Positions 35,515-44,500 of a DNA stretch of 64,000 bases are shown piece by piece. The stretch's first letter is position 1. The number at the start of each line of letters is the position of its first letter. The position numbers and the translations under genes were made by a program. The stretch is from Deltaproteobacteria bacterium HGW-Deltaproteobacteria-8 (GTDB lineage Bacteria > Desulfobacterota > Desulfovibrionia > Desulfovibrionales > Desulfovibrionaceae): positions 640,320-704,319 of the forward strand of contig PHAR01000001.1 in assembly GCA_002840405.1 (NCBI GenBank), read 5' to 3'. The notes below the pieces were generated by a model that was given only the letters and a program-made list of their open reading frames with translations, was not told the DNA's origin and made no database searches.

Positions 35515-36234
35515 CTACTCGCCCAGGTAGGCCTTGCGGATGTCCGGGTTGGCCAGAAGGGCGCCCGCCTCGTCCTCCATGACCACGTTGCCGGTCTCCA
35601 GCACGTAGCCACGAGTGGAGGCCTGCAGGGCCAGATTGGCGTTCTGCTCCACCAGGACCACGGTGACGCCGTCGGCCTCGTTGATCTCGCGGATGATGCG
35701 AAAGATCTGCTGCACGATGAGCGGGGCCAGGCCCAGGCTCGGCTCGTCCAGCAAGAGCAGGCGCGGGCGGCTCATGAGCGCGCGGCCCATGGCCAGCATC
35801 TGCTGCTCGCCGCCGGACAGGGTGCCGCCATGCTGCCTGCGGCGCTCCAGGAGGATGGGGAAGAGCTGGAACACGCGGTTCATGTCGTGGGCGATGCCGG
35901 CCTTGTCCTTGCGGAAGAAGGCGCCCATGTCCAGGTTCTCCTCAACAGTCAGGCGGGGGAAGATGCGCCGGCCCTCGGGCACCTGGCACAGGCCGCGTGC
36001 GGGCAAGAGGTCCGCCGCGATGCCGTCGATGCGCGCGCCGTCGTAATAGATCTCGCCGCCCGTAAGCGGCAGCACGCCGGAAATGCTCATGAGCGTGGTG
36101 GACTTGCCCGCGCCGTTGGCTCCGATGATGCTCACCACCTCGCCGGGATACACCACGAGCGAAATGTCCTTGATGGCCTTGATGCGGCCATAGGCGGCCG
36201 AGACGTTCTTCAGTTCGAGGATGGGTTCGCGCAT
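35515..36234 (-). CDS. livF: LivF, branched-chain amino-acid ABC transporter ATPase
   Basis: A 239-residue ATPase of the HAAT uptake system. Walker A is GANGAGKST near residue 38, the signature LSGGEQQML near 139, and the Walker B LLLDEPSLGLAP is the LivF form. It couples ATP hydrolysis to uptake of Leu, Ile or Val with LivG. Last gene of livGKHMF, starting three bases after the livM stop and followed by the operon terminator. Confidence 0.96.
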   Translation of the reverse strand: MREPILELKNVSAAYGRIKAIKDISLVVYPGEVVSIIGANGAGKSTTLMSISGVLPLTGGEIYYDGARIDGIAADLLPARGLCQVPEGRRIFPRLTVEENLDMGAFFRKDKAGIAHDMNRVFQLFPILLERRRQHGGTLSGGEQQMLAMGRALMSRPRLLLLDEPSLGLAPLIVQQIFRIIREINEADGVTVVLVEQNANLALQASTRGYVLETGNVVMEDEAGALLANPDIRKAYLGE

Positions 36235-36237
36235 GGC

Positions 36238-37452
36238 CTAGTCCCTCTCCTCGCTGCGCGTGCCCATGCGCTTGGCGGGCCACAGGCCCTTGGGCCGGAA
36301 GATCATCATCACGGCCATGACCCCGCCGAAGACGAACATGCGGTAGAGCTCAAACCCGCGGAAGACCTCGGGCAGGGCGATGAGCGCCAGCGCCCCCAGG
36401 ATCACGCCAGGAATGGAACCCATGCCGCCCAGCACCACCATGGCCAGCACCATGGCCGACTCGATGAAGGTGAAGGACTCCGGGCTGACGAAACGCATGC
36501 GCGCGGCGAAAAAGGCTCCGGCCAGGCCGCCGAAGATGGCGCCAAGAGAATAGGCCAGAAGCTTGATGCCAAGGGTGTTCACGCCCATGAGCTCGGCTGC
36601 GGTCTGGTCCTCGCGCACGGCCTCAAACGCGCGGCCGATGCGCGAGTGGTTGAGCCGGTACACAGCCACCACCGTGCACACGGCCAGGGCCAGGATGACG
36701 TAGTAGAACTGCTCCAGGCTGCCGAGCCAGATGTGCTCGATCTTCCCGTCGCTCCACCAGTAGGCGCCCGGGGGCTTGATGCCCAGGATGCCGTTGGGGC
36801 CGTTGGTCAGGCTCATCCAGTTGTTCAGCACGATGCGCACGATCTCGCCGAAGCCCAGGGTGACAATGGCCAGGTAGTCGCCGCGCATGCGCAGGGTGGG
36901 ATAGCCGATGATGCACCCGGCGCAGGCCGAGAAGGCCCCGGCGATGGGCAGGCTGAGCCAGAAGGACAGGCCGAAGTGCACGGACAGAAGCGCGTAGGTG
37001 TACGCACCCACGCCGTAGAAGGCGATGTAGCCGAGATCCAGCAGGCCGGCCATGCCCACGACCACGTTGAGGCCCAGGCCCAGGCAGATGTAAACCAGGA
37101 CGCTGATGGCCACGTCTTGGGCGTAGCGTTCGGTGAGAAGCGGAAAAACCAAGGCTCCGGCCAGGACCAGCACCAGCCAGATCCAACTGGGCACGCGGCC
37201 CGTGGCCTTGCTGAAGACTGTGGACACAGCTTCGGCCGGGCGGGACACGAAGTCGAACACCCCGTGCTGCTTAAGCTGCCAAAAGGCCAGGAGAATGGCC
37301 GAGGCCAAGGCCAACGTGCTCCAGAGGGCAAAGCTGTCGGCGAACTCCAAGCCCTCTGGCTTGATGCCGAGAAGCGGCCACAGGAGCGCAAAAAGCCAGA
37401 GCATGGCCACGGCGTAGCCGAGCCAGAGCTTCCTAGACGCGGGTATCGTCAA
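36238..37452 (-). CDS. livM: LivM, permease subunit
   Basis: A 404-residue permease. It has the LivM-specific N-terminal extra helices (residues 10-60), then the core with LGLNVVVGMAGLLDLGYIAFYGVGAY, the hallmark of the family, and the EAA-like cytosolic loop FEAVREDQTAAELMG. It pairs with LivH to form the channel. Length agrees with E. coli LivM (425). The start is TTG after GGGAGAG, inside the livH end, giving a 20-base overlap and translational coupling. Confidence 0.95.
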   Translation of the reverse strand: MTIPASRKLWLGYAVAMLWLFALLWPLLGIKPEGLEFADSFALWSTLALASAILLAFWQLKQHGVFDFVSRPAEAVSTVFSKATGRVPSWIWLVLVLAGALVFPLLTERYAQDVAISVLVYICLGLGLNVVVGMAGLLDLGYIAFYGVGAYTYALLSVHFGLSFWLSLPIAGAFSACAGCIIGYPTLRMRGDYLAIVTLGFGEIVRIVLNNWMSLTNGPNGILGIKPPGAYWWSDGKIEHIWLGSLEQFYYVILALAVCTVVAVYRLNHSRIGRAFEAVREDQTAAELMGVNTLGIKLLAYSLGAIFGGLAGAFFAARMRFVSPESFTFIESAMVLAMVVLGGMGSIPGVILGALALIALPEVFRGFELYRMFVFGGVMAVMMIFRPKGLWPAKRMGTRSEERD

Positions 37453-38335
37453 CGTTCTCTCCCATGATGCCTGTGGGCATGAAATAGAGCACCCCGATAA
37501 GGATGATGAAGGCGAACACGTCCTTGTATTCGCTGGAGATGTACCCTGCTGCGAAGACCTCTATCATGCCGATGAGGAGCCCGCCGAGCATGGCCCCGGT
37601 AATGTTGCCGATGCCGCCAAGCACTGCGGCCGAGAAGGCCTTCACGCCGAGGACAAAGCCCATGTCGTAGCGCACGCTGCCGTAGTACATGCCGACCATG
37701 ATGCCTGCGGCGCAGGCCAGGGCCGCGCCAATGGCGAAGGTCAGGCTGATGATGCGGCTGGAGTTGATGCCCACCAGCGCGCTCATGGTCTTGTCCTGGG
37801 CCGTGGCGCGCATGGCCTTGCCGATGCGCGTCTTGAAGACCAGGAAATTCAGGCCTACAAGGAGAACCACCGTGATGCCGACGATGACGACCTGCATGTA
37901 GGAGACCACGGCCCCGCCGATCTCGAAGCCCCCCTGGACCATCTCGCCGGGGTAGGCGCGGTCGTACACACCCTGGGTCAGCATCAGGCCATTCTGCAAA
38001 AATATGGACATGCCGAGCGCGGAGAGCAGCACGGACAGTCGAGAGGAAGAGCGCAAGGGCTTGTAGACCAGCTTTTCAACGGCCATGGCCAAAAGCGCGC
38101 AGTAGCCCATGGCCAGCACCAGGGCCACGCCCAGGCAGACAAAGGGCGGATAGCCCTGGGCGACCATCCAGCTGATGAGGATGACCCCCATGTAGCCACC
38201 AGCGGCGAAGATCTCGCCGTGGGCAAAATTGATGAGCTGGATGATGCCGTAGACCATGGTGTAGCCAAGGGCCACCAGGGCGTACACTCCGCCCAGGGTG
38301 ATGCCGTTGACCAGCTGCTGGAGAAAAACTTCCAC
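37433..38335 (-). CDS. livH: LivH, permease subunit
   Basis: A 300-residue inner-membrane permease with about eight helices. Hallmarks are the N-terminal NGITLGGVYALVALGYTMVYG, the NFAHGEIF motif and the cytosolic loop KAMRATAQDKTMSALVGI. The start is a GTG; the family N-terminus begins directly there. It forms the translocation path with LivM and sits between livK and livM. Confidence 0.95.
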   Translation of the reverse strand: MEVFLQQLVNGITLGGVYALVALGYTMVYGIIQLINFAHGEIFAAGGYMGVILISWMVAQGYPPFVCLGVALVLAMGYCALLAMAVEKLVYKPLRSSSRLSVLLSALGMSIFLQNGLMLTQGVYDRAYPGEMVQGGFEIGGAVVSYMQVVIVGITVVLLVGLNFLVFKTRIGKAMRATAQDKTMSALVGINSSRIISLTFAIGAALACAAGIMVGMYYGSVRYDMGFVLGVKAFSAAVLGGIGNITGAMLGGLLIGMIEVFAAGYISSEYKDVFAFIILIGVLYFMPTGIMGENVDDTRV

Positions 38336-38406
38336 GTGATGTGCGCCTTATGAAAGGCGGGGGCCAAAGAGGCCCCCGCCAGTGCTGTCGATGCGTGCGG
38401 AGCGGT

Positions 38407-39573
38407 CTACTTCTTGTAGAGCTGGCCGTTCTCGGGATTCCAGAAGTTCTCGAACTTGCCGTCCTTGACCACCTGGATCACGTAGTTGGAGCCGGAATCG
38501 CCGTTCTCCTTGTACTTGATCTGCTTGGAGGCGCCGGCGAAGTCAAGCTTGTCCAGCTCGGCCTTGACCTTCACGGGGTCGGTGCCGCCAGCGGCCTTGA
38601 CGGCCTTCAGGTAGGCCACGGCGGAGTCGTAGGCATAGGCGGAGTAGGCGCCGGGCTCGCCGAGCTTCTTGTAGGCATCGGCGAACTTCTTGTAGGACGG
38701 GGTTTCCTTGTCGGTGTAGCCAAAGGTCAGGAACACGCCCTCGGCGTCCTTCTTGGCCAGCTCCATCAGCTGCGGATGGTACACGGCGTCCTGGGCCAGG
38801 ATCTTGGTCTTGACGCCCATGCGGGCGATCTGGATGAGCATGGGGGCTGCGGCGGCGGAATTCTGCAGGCTGACGTAGAAGACGTCGGGCTTGGCGGCCT
38901 TGACCTTGGTCAGCACGGCGGAGAAGTCCTTGTCGCCCTGGTTCACGTGCTCGTGGCCCAGCACCTTGAGACCGGCGGCCACGGCGAGCTTCTCGACGTT
39001 GTCGGCCAGGCCCTGGGAATAGGTGGTCTTGTCGTCCACGAGGTAGACGGTCTTGCCCTTCAGGAACTCCTGAATGAACTTCACGGCGGCCTTGCTCTGG
39101 TCGTCGTCACGTCCGCAGGTGCGGTACATGAACTTGTGGCCGCTCTCGGTGACCTTCTCGTTGGTGGAGGCCGGGGTGATCATGAAAATCTTGGCGGCCA
39201 TGAGCGGCTCGGCGGCCGGGATGGTGGCGCTGGAGCAGTACGCGCCGATGACGGCGGTGACCTTCTCGTTGATGAGCTTGTTGGCTGCGGCCACGCTCTG
39301 GCGCGGGTCGCAGGAGGTGTCCTCGGCCTGCAGGGTGACCGGGCCAAGGGGACCCATCTCGGGGTTCATGACCTCGATGGCGGCGAGCACGCCGTTCTTG
39401 ATGTCGTTGCCGTCAGCGGCGTACTGGCCGGTCAGGGGGCTCAGGCTGCCGATCTTGATGCCCGTGGCCTTGGGGGCCTCGGCCTTCTTCTCTTCCTTCT
39501 TCTCGCCGCCGCAGCCAACGGCCACGAACGAAACGAGCAGCAACAAGGACAGGAAATACAACGCGCGTTTCAT
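38407..39573 (-). CDS. livK: LivK/LivJ-type solute-binding lipoprotein
   Basis: A 388-residue periplasmic binding protein of the leucine-binding family. The signal peptide ends in the lipobox VAVGC with Cys21 as the lipidated residue, so it is membrane-anchored, unlike E. coli LivJ/K. A Lys/Glu-rich linker is followed by the type 1 fold: IGSLSPLTGQYAADG, the ligand-pocket CSSAT stretch near 130 and SAYAYDSAVAY. GGGGGAAG precedes the ATG. Substrate range (Leu/Ile/Val or other amides) cannot be read from sequence. Confidence 0.94.
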   Translation of the reverse strand: MKRALYFLSLLLLVSFVAVGCGGEKKEEKKAEAPKATGIKIGSLSPLTGQYAADGNDIKNGVLAAIEVMNPEMGPLGPVTLQAEDTSCDPRQSVAAANKLINEKVTAVIGAYCSSATIPAAEPLMAAKIFMITPASTNEKVTESGHKFMYRTCGRDDDQSKAAVKFIQEFLKGKTVYLVDDKTTYSQGLADNVEKLAVAAGLKVLGHEHVNQGDKDFSAVLTKVKAAKPDVFYVSLQNSAAAAPMLIQIARMGVKTKILAQDAVYHPQLMELAKKDAEGVFLTFGYTDKETPSYKKFADAYKKLGEPGAYSAYAYDSAVAYLKAVKAAGGTDPVKVKAELDKLDFAGASKQIKYKENGDSGSNYVIQVVKDGKFENFWNPENGQLYKK

Positions 39574-39597
39574 CTCATCTTCCCCCTGTTAGTAGAT

Positions 39598-40356
39598 TTA
39601 TCCGTGGCCCAGATATGCCTCAATCACCTGCGGGTCGCGCTGAATTGCTTCAGGCTTGCCCTCGGCGATCATCACACCGTGATCAAGAACGACAATGTGG
39701 CGGCAGATGCCCATGACGACCTTCATGTCGTGCTCCACCATGAGAATGCTGACGCCAAGGGAGCTGATGCGCCCGATGGTGTTCATGAGCTCCCGGCTCT
39801 CGGCCGGGTTCAGGCCCGCCGCGGGCTCATCGAGAAGAAGCGTCTGGGGCTCGCTGGCCAGGGCCCGGGCGATCTCCAGCCTGCGCTGCAGACCGTAGGC
39901 CATGTTCGAGGCCACCTCGTCCGCGAAGTCCGCAAGGCCCATGAACTCCAGGGACTCCAGGGCCTTGTCGCGGATGCGCCGCTCCTCCCGCTTTTGCGTC
40001 GGGGTGCGCAGGATGGCCCCGAGCACGCCCTCGCGGGTGCGGCTGTGCTGGGCCACCATGACATTTTCCAACGCTGTCATATTCTGGAAAAGCCTGATGT
40101 TCTGAAAGGTGCGCGCCACACCCAGGGCCAGGATCTTGTGCGGCCGCAGCGCGCGCAAGGGCTTGCCGCCGTAGCTCACCTGCCCGGAAGACGTCTGGTA
40201 AACGCCGGTAATAACGTTAAAAACAGTGGTCTTGCCTGCTCCATTGGGACCGATGAGCCCCACGATGTCCCCTTCGCTCACGCGAAAGGAAACGTCCGTG
40301 AGCGCCTGCAATCCGCCGAAGCGCACGCTGATGTCGGAAAGTTCCAAAATTGCCAT
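39598..40356 (-). CDS. livG: LivG, branched-chain amino-acid ABC transporter ATPase
   Basis: A 252-residue ATPase. Walker A is GPNGAGKTT near residue 37, Walker B is LLLDEPAAGLNP, and the LivG-specific insertion between them carries the ARTFQNIRLF and MTALENVMVAQH stretches. The usual ABC signature position reads ASNMAYGLQRRLEIARAL. It is the first gene of the operon, ahead of livK, an order less common than livK-first. No ribosome-binding site precedes the ATG, and the -10 of the promoter ends 12 bases upstream, so the mRNA may be leaderless. Confidence 0.95.
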   Translation of the reverse strand: MAILELSDISVRFGGLQALTDVSFRVSEGDIVGLIGPNGAGKTTVFNVITGVYQTSSGQVSYGGKPLRALRPHKILALGVARTFQNIRLFQNMTALENVMVAQHSRTREGVLGAILRTPTQKREERRIRDKALESLEFMGLADFADEVASNMAYGLQRRLEIARALASEPQTLLLDEPAAGLNPAESRELMNTIGRISSLGVSILMVEHDMKVVMGICRHIVVLDHGVMIAEGKPEAIQRDPQVIEAYLGHG

Positions 40357-40367
40357 AAGTGCCGTAG

Positions 40368-40397
40368 AGTATACAGAACCCCGGCGAATAAAATCAA
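40368..40397 (-). promoter_or_regulatory. Sigma-70-type promoter of the liv operon
   Basis: On the minus strand TTGATT (40392-40397), 18 bases, TATACT (40368-40373). Transcription should begin about seven bases beyond, only four or five bases before the livG ATG. Confidence 0.65.
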
Positions 40398-40591
40398 GCT
40401 CGAAGATGGAGGAAATGCGTGGCGCATGTCTCTATCCCTTTGTGGCCGGGGTTTTTCAGATGCCAAACACTTTCACACAGAATATTGTTCGGCACAGGAA
40501 CCATCAGCACGAAACCCCGCGCACGCGCACTTGCCGGTTGGCGGATTTCCGGCTAAAGGACTTTTTTACACCACACCAGAAAAGAGACCCC

Positions 40592-42235
40592 ATGACCGAC
40601 AGACCCATCAAATTCGACCGCAATGCCGAGTCCAAGCCCAGGCTTTCGCCCCTGGAAGACCTCCTCGACCTGGACTCCAAACTCCTGTCCATGGTGGCCA
40701 AGCGCTGCCGCATCGTCCAACGCGCGGCCAAGGGACGGCAAGTGCTCGACCGCGACCTGGAGAAGCAGCTGCGCCTGGGCTTCGACCTTGCCGCCAAGCA
40801 GCAGGACCTGGACCCGCGCGTGGCGCGCCAGCTCTTCCCCGTGCTCAACGCCTTTGGCCTGGAGCCCCAGGAGACCCGCCGATCCTCGGACAAGCCCTTT
40901 GCGCTCATCCCGCGTTCCGAGCCGGCCGACATCGACATCAACGGCCCGCGCTCGCTCTCGCGCACGCGCATGCTGGCCGTCATGGCCGCCGCCACCGGCG
41001 CGCCCATGCGCCTGTCCGGCGTGGTGCTGAACGACCCCCTGGTGGAGCTGGTCAAGGCCCTGAACCAGGCCGGGGCGCACCTGTCCTGGACCGCCGATGA
41101 GCTCACCAGCTCCGAGACCCAGGCCAAGGCCGAGGACTCGCCCCTGCGCTTCGAGGACGTCCTCGTCTTCGCCGGGGAGGAGCCCTTCACCCTCTATGTG
41201 CTGCTGGCCCTCGCCCTGCGCGAGGCCGGGCGCTCCAAGTTCGCGGGCGGACCGAACCTCAAGTTCCTGGACCTGCGCCACCTGGACGCCATCCTGCCGC
41301 TTCTGGGCGCGCGCCTGGCGCCCATGAACCCGCGCTCACGCGGGCTGCCCGCCAGGCTTGAGTCCGGCGGCCGCATGGCCTCGCGCCTGGAACTCACCCC
41401 CGAGACCCCGCCGCTGTTCGCCCAGGCCCTGGCCCTGGCAGCCTGGAGCTACCCTGAGGGGCTGCGCCTGGTGCTCTCGTCAGATCCCGCCGCCGCCCTC
41501 GTCCAGGCCCTGGCCCTGGACGAAGCCGTGGAAGCCCTGACCCTGTGCCAGGTATCGGCCCGCCGCAAGGGCAACGAGTACGTCATCCCGCCCTGCAGCC
41601 CGAAGGTCCCGGCGGCCCCGACGCTGCCGCTCGACCCCACGCTCTCGGCCTATTTGCTGGCCCTGCCCGCCTTGGCCGGCGGCGTGGCGCGCCTGTCCGG
41701 CAGGCTTACGCTGCCGCAGCTTGTGCGCGACGACTTCGCGGCCCTGGGCCTGCCGGTGAACATCGACGCCAGCGTGGCGGAATCCCGCAACGACAGCCTG
41801 ACAGCAGGCGTCGAGCTGTCCATGGGCAGGCAGGCCGAATACCTGCCCCTGGCCCTGACACTGGCCGTGAAGGCGGGCGGCGCACGCGTGCTGCTGCCCC
41901 TGGATCAATCCGCACGCACACGCGCGGTGGACCTGCTGGAGCGCCTGGGTGTGGAGCACGAGCTTCAGGACGAGGCCTTGGTTGTGGCCCCCGGCACGCT
42001 CAAGGGCTGGGACGGCGTCTGGACCAGCCCCGATCCGCATTCCACCCTGGCCCTGGCCCTGTTCTCCTTCCTGCGGCCAGGCATCGCCATCGACAACCCC
42101 GGCGGACTGGCCTTCCTCTGGCCGAGGTTCTGGTCCGTCTACAACGCCCTGCCCGTGGTGCGAGAGCATGCCCCCGCGCCCAAGGAACCCGAGAAACATG
42201 TCGCAGTGTCCAGAAAACAGCGCGTCCGAGTCTGA
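40592..42235 (+). CDS. EPSP-synthase-like protein with chorismate-mutase-like N-terminus
   Basis: A 547-residue protein. The first ~85 residues look like the AroQ chorismate mutase helix (LLDLDSKLLSMVAKRCRIV..., then RDLEKQL). The rest follows the EPSP synthase double fold: INGPRSLSRTRMLAVMAAATG, DPTLSAYLLALPALAGG, and a closing HSTLALALFSF. Catalytic positions are altered: the PGSKS lysine becomes Arg (GPRSLS) and the E-K-E-S-D-R motif reads LDQSARTR. It may have another activity or a regulatory role in aromatic synthesis. No other aro genes are in view. It overlaps the next small gene by 38 bases. Confidence 0.7.
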   Translation: MTDRPIKFDRNAESKPRLSPLEDLLDLDSKLLSMVAKRCRIVQRAAKGRQVLDRDLEKQLRLGFDLAAKQQDLDPRVARQLFPVLNAFGLEPQETRRSSDKPFALIPRSEPADIDINGPRSLSRTRMLAVMAAATGAPMRLSGVVLNDPLVELVKALNQAGAHLSWTADELTSSETQAKAEDSPLRFEDVLVFAGEEPFTLYVLLALALREAGRSKFAGGPNLKFLDLRHLDAILPLLGARLAPMNPRSRGLPARLESGGRMASRLELTPETPPLFAQALALAAWSYPEGLRLVLSSDPAAALVQALALDEAVEALTLCQVSARRKGNEYVIPPCSPKVPAAPTLPLDPTLSAYLLALPALAGGVARLSGRLTLPQLVRDDFAALGLPVNIDASVAESRNDSLTAGVELSMGRQAEYLPLALTLAVKAGGARVLLPLDQSARTRAVDLLERLGVEHELQDEALVVAPGTLKGWDGVWTSPDPHSTLALALFSFLRPGIAIDNPGGLAFLWPRFWSVYNALPVVREHAPAPKEPEKHVAVSRKQRVRV

Positions 42236-42491
42236 GGCCATCGCCCTGTGCGAGGCCGAGATCGCCGACTTCACCACCCAGCGCGACGACTGTCTGCGCC
42301 GGGTGCGTGAACTCATGGCGGCCGAGGACGTGGCCAAGGGCATCTTCCACGCGGAGGAGATCTTCCTGAACCAGCGCGACAAGCTGCGCCTGGAGGTGGA
42401 GATCCAGTTCCGCACGAACAAGATCAACCGCATCCGCAAGGGCTTCGCGGAATCCGACGGCGCACCCGAGGCCGGCGGATTCGTGCTCTAG
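42198..42491 (+). CDS. Hypothetical coiled-coil protein
   Basis: A 97-residue charged helical protein with no Cys motif or membrane span, probably a coiled coil over residues 12-75. Its start lies 38 bases inside the end of the EPSP-synthase-like gene, in another frame, so the two are coupled. The aconitase gene follows 47 bases on. I do not recognise the family. Confidence 0.7.
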   Translation: MSQCPENSASESEAIALCEAEIADFTTQRDDCLRRVRELMAAEDVAKGIFHAEEIFLNQRDKLRLEVEIQFRTNKINRIRKGFAESDGAPEAGGFVL

Positions 42492-42538
42492 GCCCGGCCG
42501 ACCAGAATCTTCAGGAACCCAAGGAGCACCCCCCCCAG

Positions 42539-44467
42539 ATGGCCAAGGCCCGCAACATCACCCAGAAGATCATCGCCCAGCACCTCGTTTCCGGCAAGAT
42601 GACCCCAGGCTCCGAGATCGGCCTCAGGATCGACCAGACCCTGACCCAGGACGCCACCGGCACCATGGCCTGCCTGCAGTTCGAGGCCATCGGCATCCCA
42701 CGCGTGCGCACCGAGCTCTCGGTCAGCTACGTGGACCACAACACCCTGCAGACCGGCTTCCGCAACCCCGACGACCACCGCTACCTGCGCACCATCGCCG
42801 CCAAGTACGGCATGGTTTTCTCGCCCGCTGGCACGGGCATCTGCCACCAGTTGCACCTGGAAAATTTCGCCAAGCCGGGAAAGACCCTCATCGGCTCGGA
42901 CTCGCACACCCCCACCGCGGGCGGCGTGGGCAGCCTCGCCATCGGCGCGGGCGGCCTGTCCGTGGCCCTGGCCATGGCCGGGATGCCTTACATGCTGCCC
43001 ATGCCCAAGGTCGTGCGCGTGCTGTTGACCGGCGAGCTGACCGGCTGGGCCAGCGCCAAGGACGTCATCCTGCACCTGCTGGGCCTCTTGAGCGTCAAGG
43101 GCGGCGTAGGCAAGGTCATGGAGTTCGCCGGACCCGGCGTGGCCACGCTCTCCGTGCCGGAACGCGCCACCATCACCAATATGGGCGCGGAACTTGGCGC
43201 CACCACGAGCGTCTTCCCCAGCGACGGCCAGACCAAAAAGTTCCTCTCGCGCATGGGCCGGCCTGAGGATTTCGTCGCCCTGGCCGCCGACCCCAAGGCC
43301 ACCTATGACGAAGAGGTGACCATCGACCTCTCGGCCCTGGAGCCCCTGGCCGCGGCCCCGCACATGCCCGACCGCATGGTGCGCATCAAGGACCTGGACG
43401 GCATGCAGGTGGACCAGGCGGCCATCGGCTCCTGCACCAACTCATCCTACACCGACCTCAAGGCCACGGCCGAGCTGCTCAAGGGCAGGCGCATCAACCC
43501 GGCCACGGACCTCTTGATCGCGCCGGGCTCCAAGCAGGTGCTGAAGCTGCTCACCGCCGAAGGCCTGCTGGACAACCTGCTCGACGCCGGGGCGCGCATC
43601 CTCGAATGCGCCTGCGGCCCGTGCATCGGCATCGGCGGCTCGCCTGTCAGCAAGGGCGTGTGCGCGCGCACCTTCAACCGCAACTTCGAGGGCCGCAGCG
43701 GCACCCAGGACGCCCAGGTGTACCTGGTGAGCCCGCTCACCGCAGCCCAGGCGGCTCTGAACGGCAAGTTCACCGACCCGGCCACCTGGGGCACCCCGCC
43801 CAAGAAGGCCGAACTGCCGAAGAAAGCCCCGAGCATCCGCCAGCTCTTCGTGTTCCCGCCCGAGAACGGCGCGGACGTCGAGATCCTGCGCGGGCCGAAC
43901 ATTGTGGCCCTGGAGCGCTTCGCCAACCAGCCGGAAAAGATCACGGGCAGGATCGCGCTCAAGGTCGGCGACAACATCACCACCGACCACATCATGCCTG
44001 CGGGTGCGGCCATCATGGCCCTGCGCTCGAACATCCCGGCCATCTCCGAGCACGTGTTCACCAAGGTGGACCCGGAGTTCGTGGGCCGCATCAAGGAACT
44101 CGGCGGCGGGTTCATCCTGGGCGGCGAGAACTACGGCCAGGGCTCCAGCCGCGAGCACGCGGCCCTGGCCCCGCGCCACCTGGGCGTGCACGCCGTCATC
44201 GTCAAGAGCCTGGCCCGCATCCACCGCGCCAACCTGGTCAACTTCGGCATCCTGCCGCTGCTCTTGGTGAACAAGGACGACTACGAGACCCTGGCCCAAG
44301 GCGCGGAACTTTCCATAAACGCCAGGGACATCCAGCCGGGCAAGCCTGTGGAGGTTCTGGTGGGTTCGTCGGCCAAGATCATGGTGACAAATGATTTGAC
44401 GGACCATGAGCTGAAGATTATCCAATCGGGCGGACTGCTGAACACCGTGCGCGCGCCCAAGGGCTAA
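42539..44467 (+). CDS. acnA: Aconitate hydratase
   Basis: Interconverts citrate and isocitrate in carbon metabolism. The 642-residue protein has the three cluster ligands Cys299 (in GSCTNSS), Cys359 and Cys362 (in CGPCIG) of the catalytic [4Fe-4S]. The substrate-binding SDSHTPTAGG near 120-130 and the swivel-domain GGENYGQGSSREHAALAP are also present. The short length places it with the compact 640-residue aconitases rather than the 890-residue AcnA/AcnB of E. coli. It precedes ppiD-like on the same strand by 33 bases. Confidence 0.93.
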   Translation: MAKARNITQKIIAQHLVSGKMTPGSEIGLRIDQTLTQDATGTMACLQFEAIGIPRVRTELSVSYVDHNTLQTGFRNPDDHRYLRTIAAKYGMVFSPAGTGICHQLHLENFAKPGKTLIGSDSHTPTAGGVGSLAIGAGGLSVALAMAGMPYMLPMPKVVRVLLTGELTGWASAKDVILHLLGLLSVKGGVGKVMEFAGPGVATLSVPERATITNMGAELGATTSVFPSDGQTKKFLSRMGRPEDFVALAADPKATYDEEVTIDLSALEPLAAAPHMPDRMVRIKDLDGMQVDQAAIGSCTNSSYTDLKATAELLKGRRINPATDLLIAPGSKQVLKLLTAEGLLDNLLDAGARILECACGPCIGIGGSPVSKGVCARTFNRNFEGRSGTQDAQVYLVSPLTAAQAALNGKFTDPATWGTPPKKAELPKKAPSIRQLFVFPPENGADVEILRGPNIVALERFANQPEKITGRIALKVGDNITTDHIMPAGAAIMALRSNIPAISEHVFTKVDPEFVGRIKELGGGFILGGENYGQGSSREHAALAPRHLGVHAVIVKSLARIHRANLVNFGILPLLLVNKDDYETLAQGAELSINARDIQPGKPVEVLVGSSAKIMVTNDLTDHELKIIQSGGLLNTVRAPKG

Positions 44468-44500
44468 CATCCCGACATACAAAGAAAAATCGGAGAGATA

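Noticed and set aside
35485-37467. A 660-codon frame on the + strand over livF-livM
   Set aside because: Antisense shadow of two well-recognised transporter genes.
40536-40577. A possible attenuator before the EPSP-synthase-like gene (short GCCGG stem, later T6)
   Set aside because: The stem is five pairs with an 11-base loop and the T-tract is eight bases away; no leader peptide rich in aromatic residues was found.
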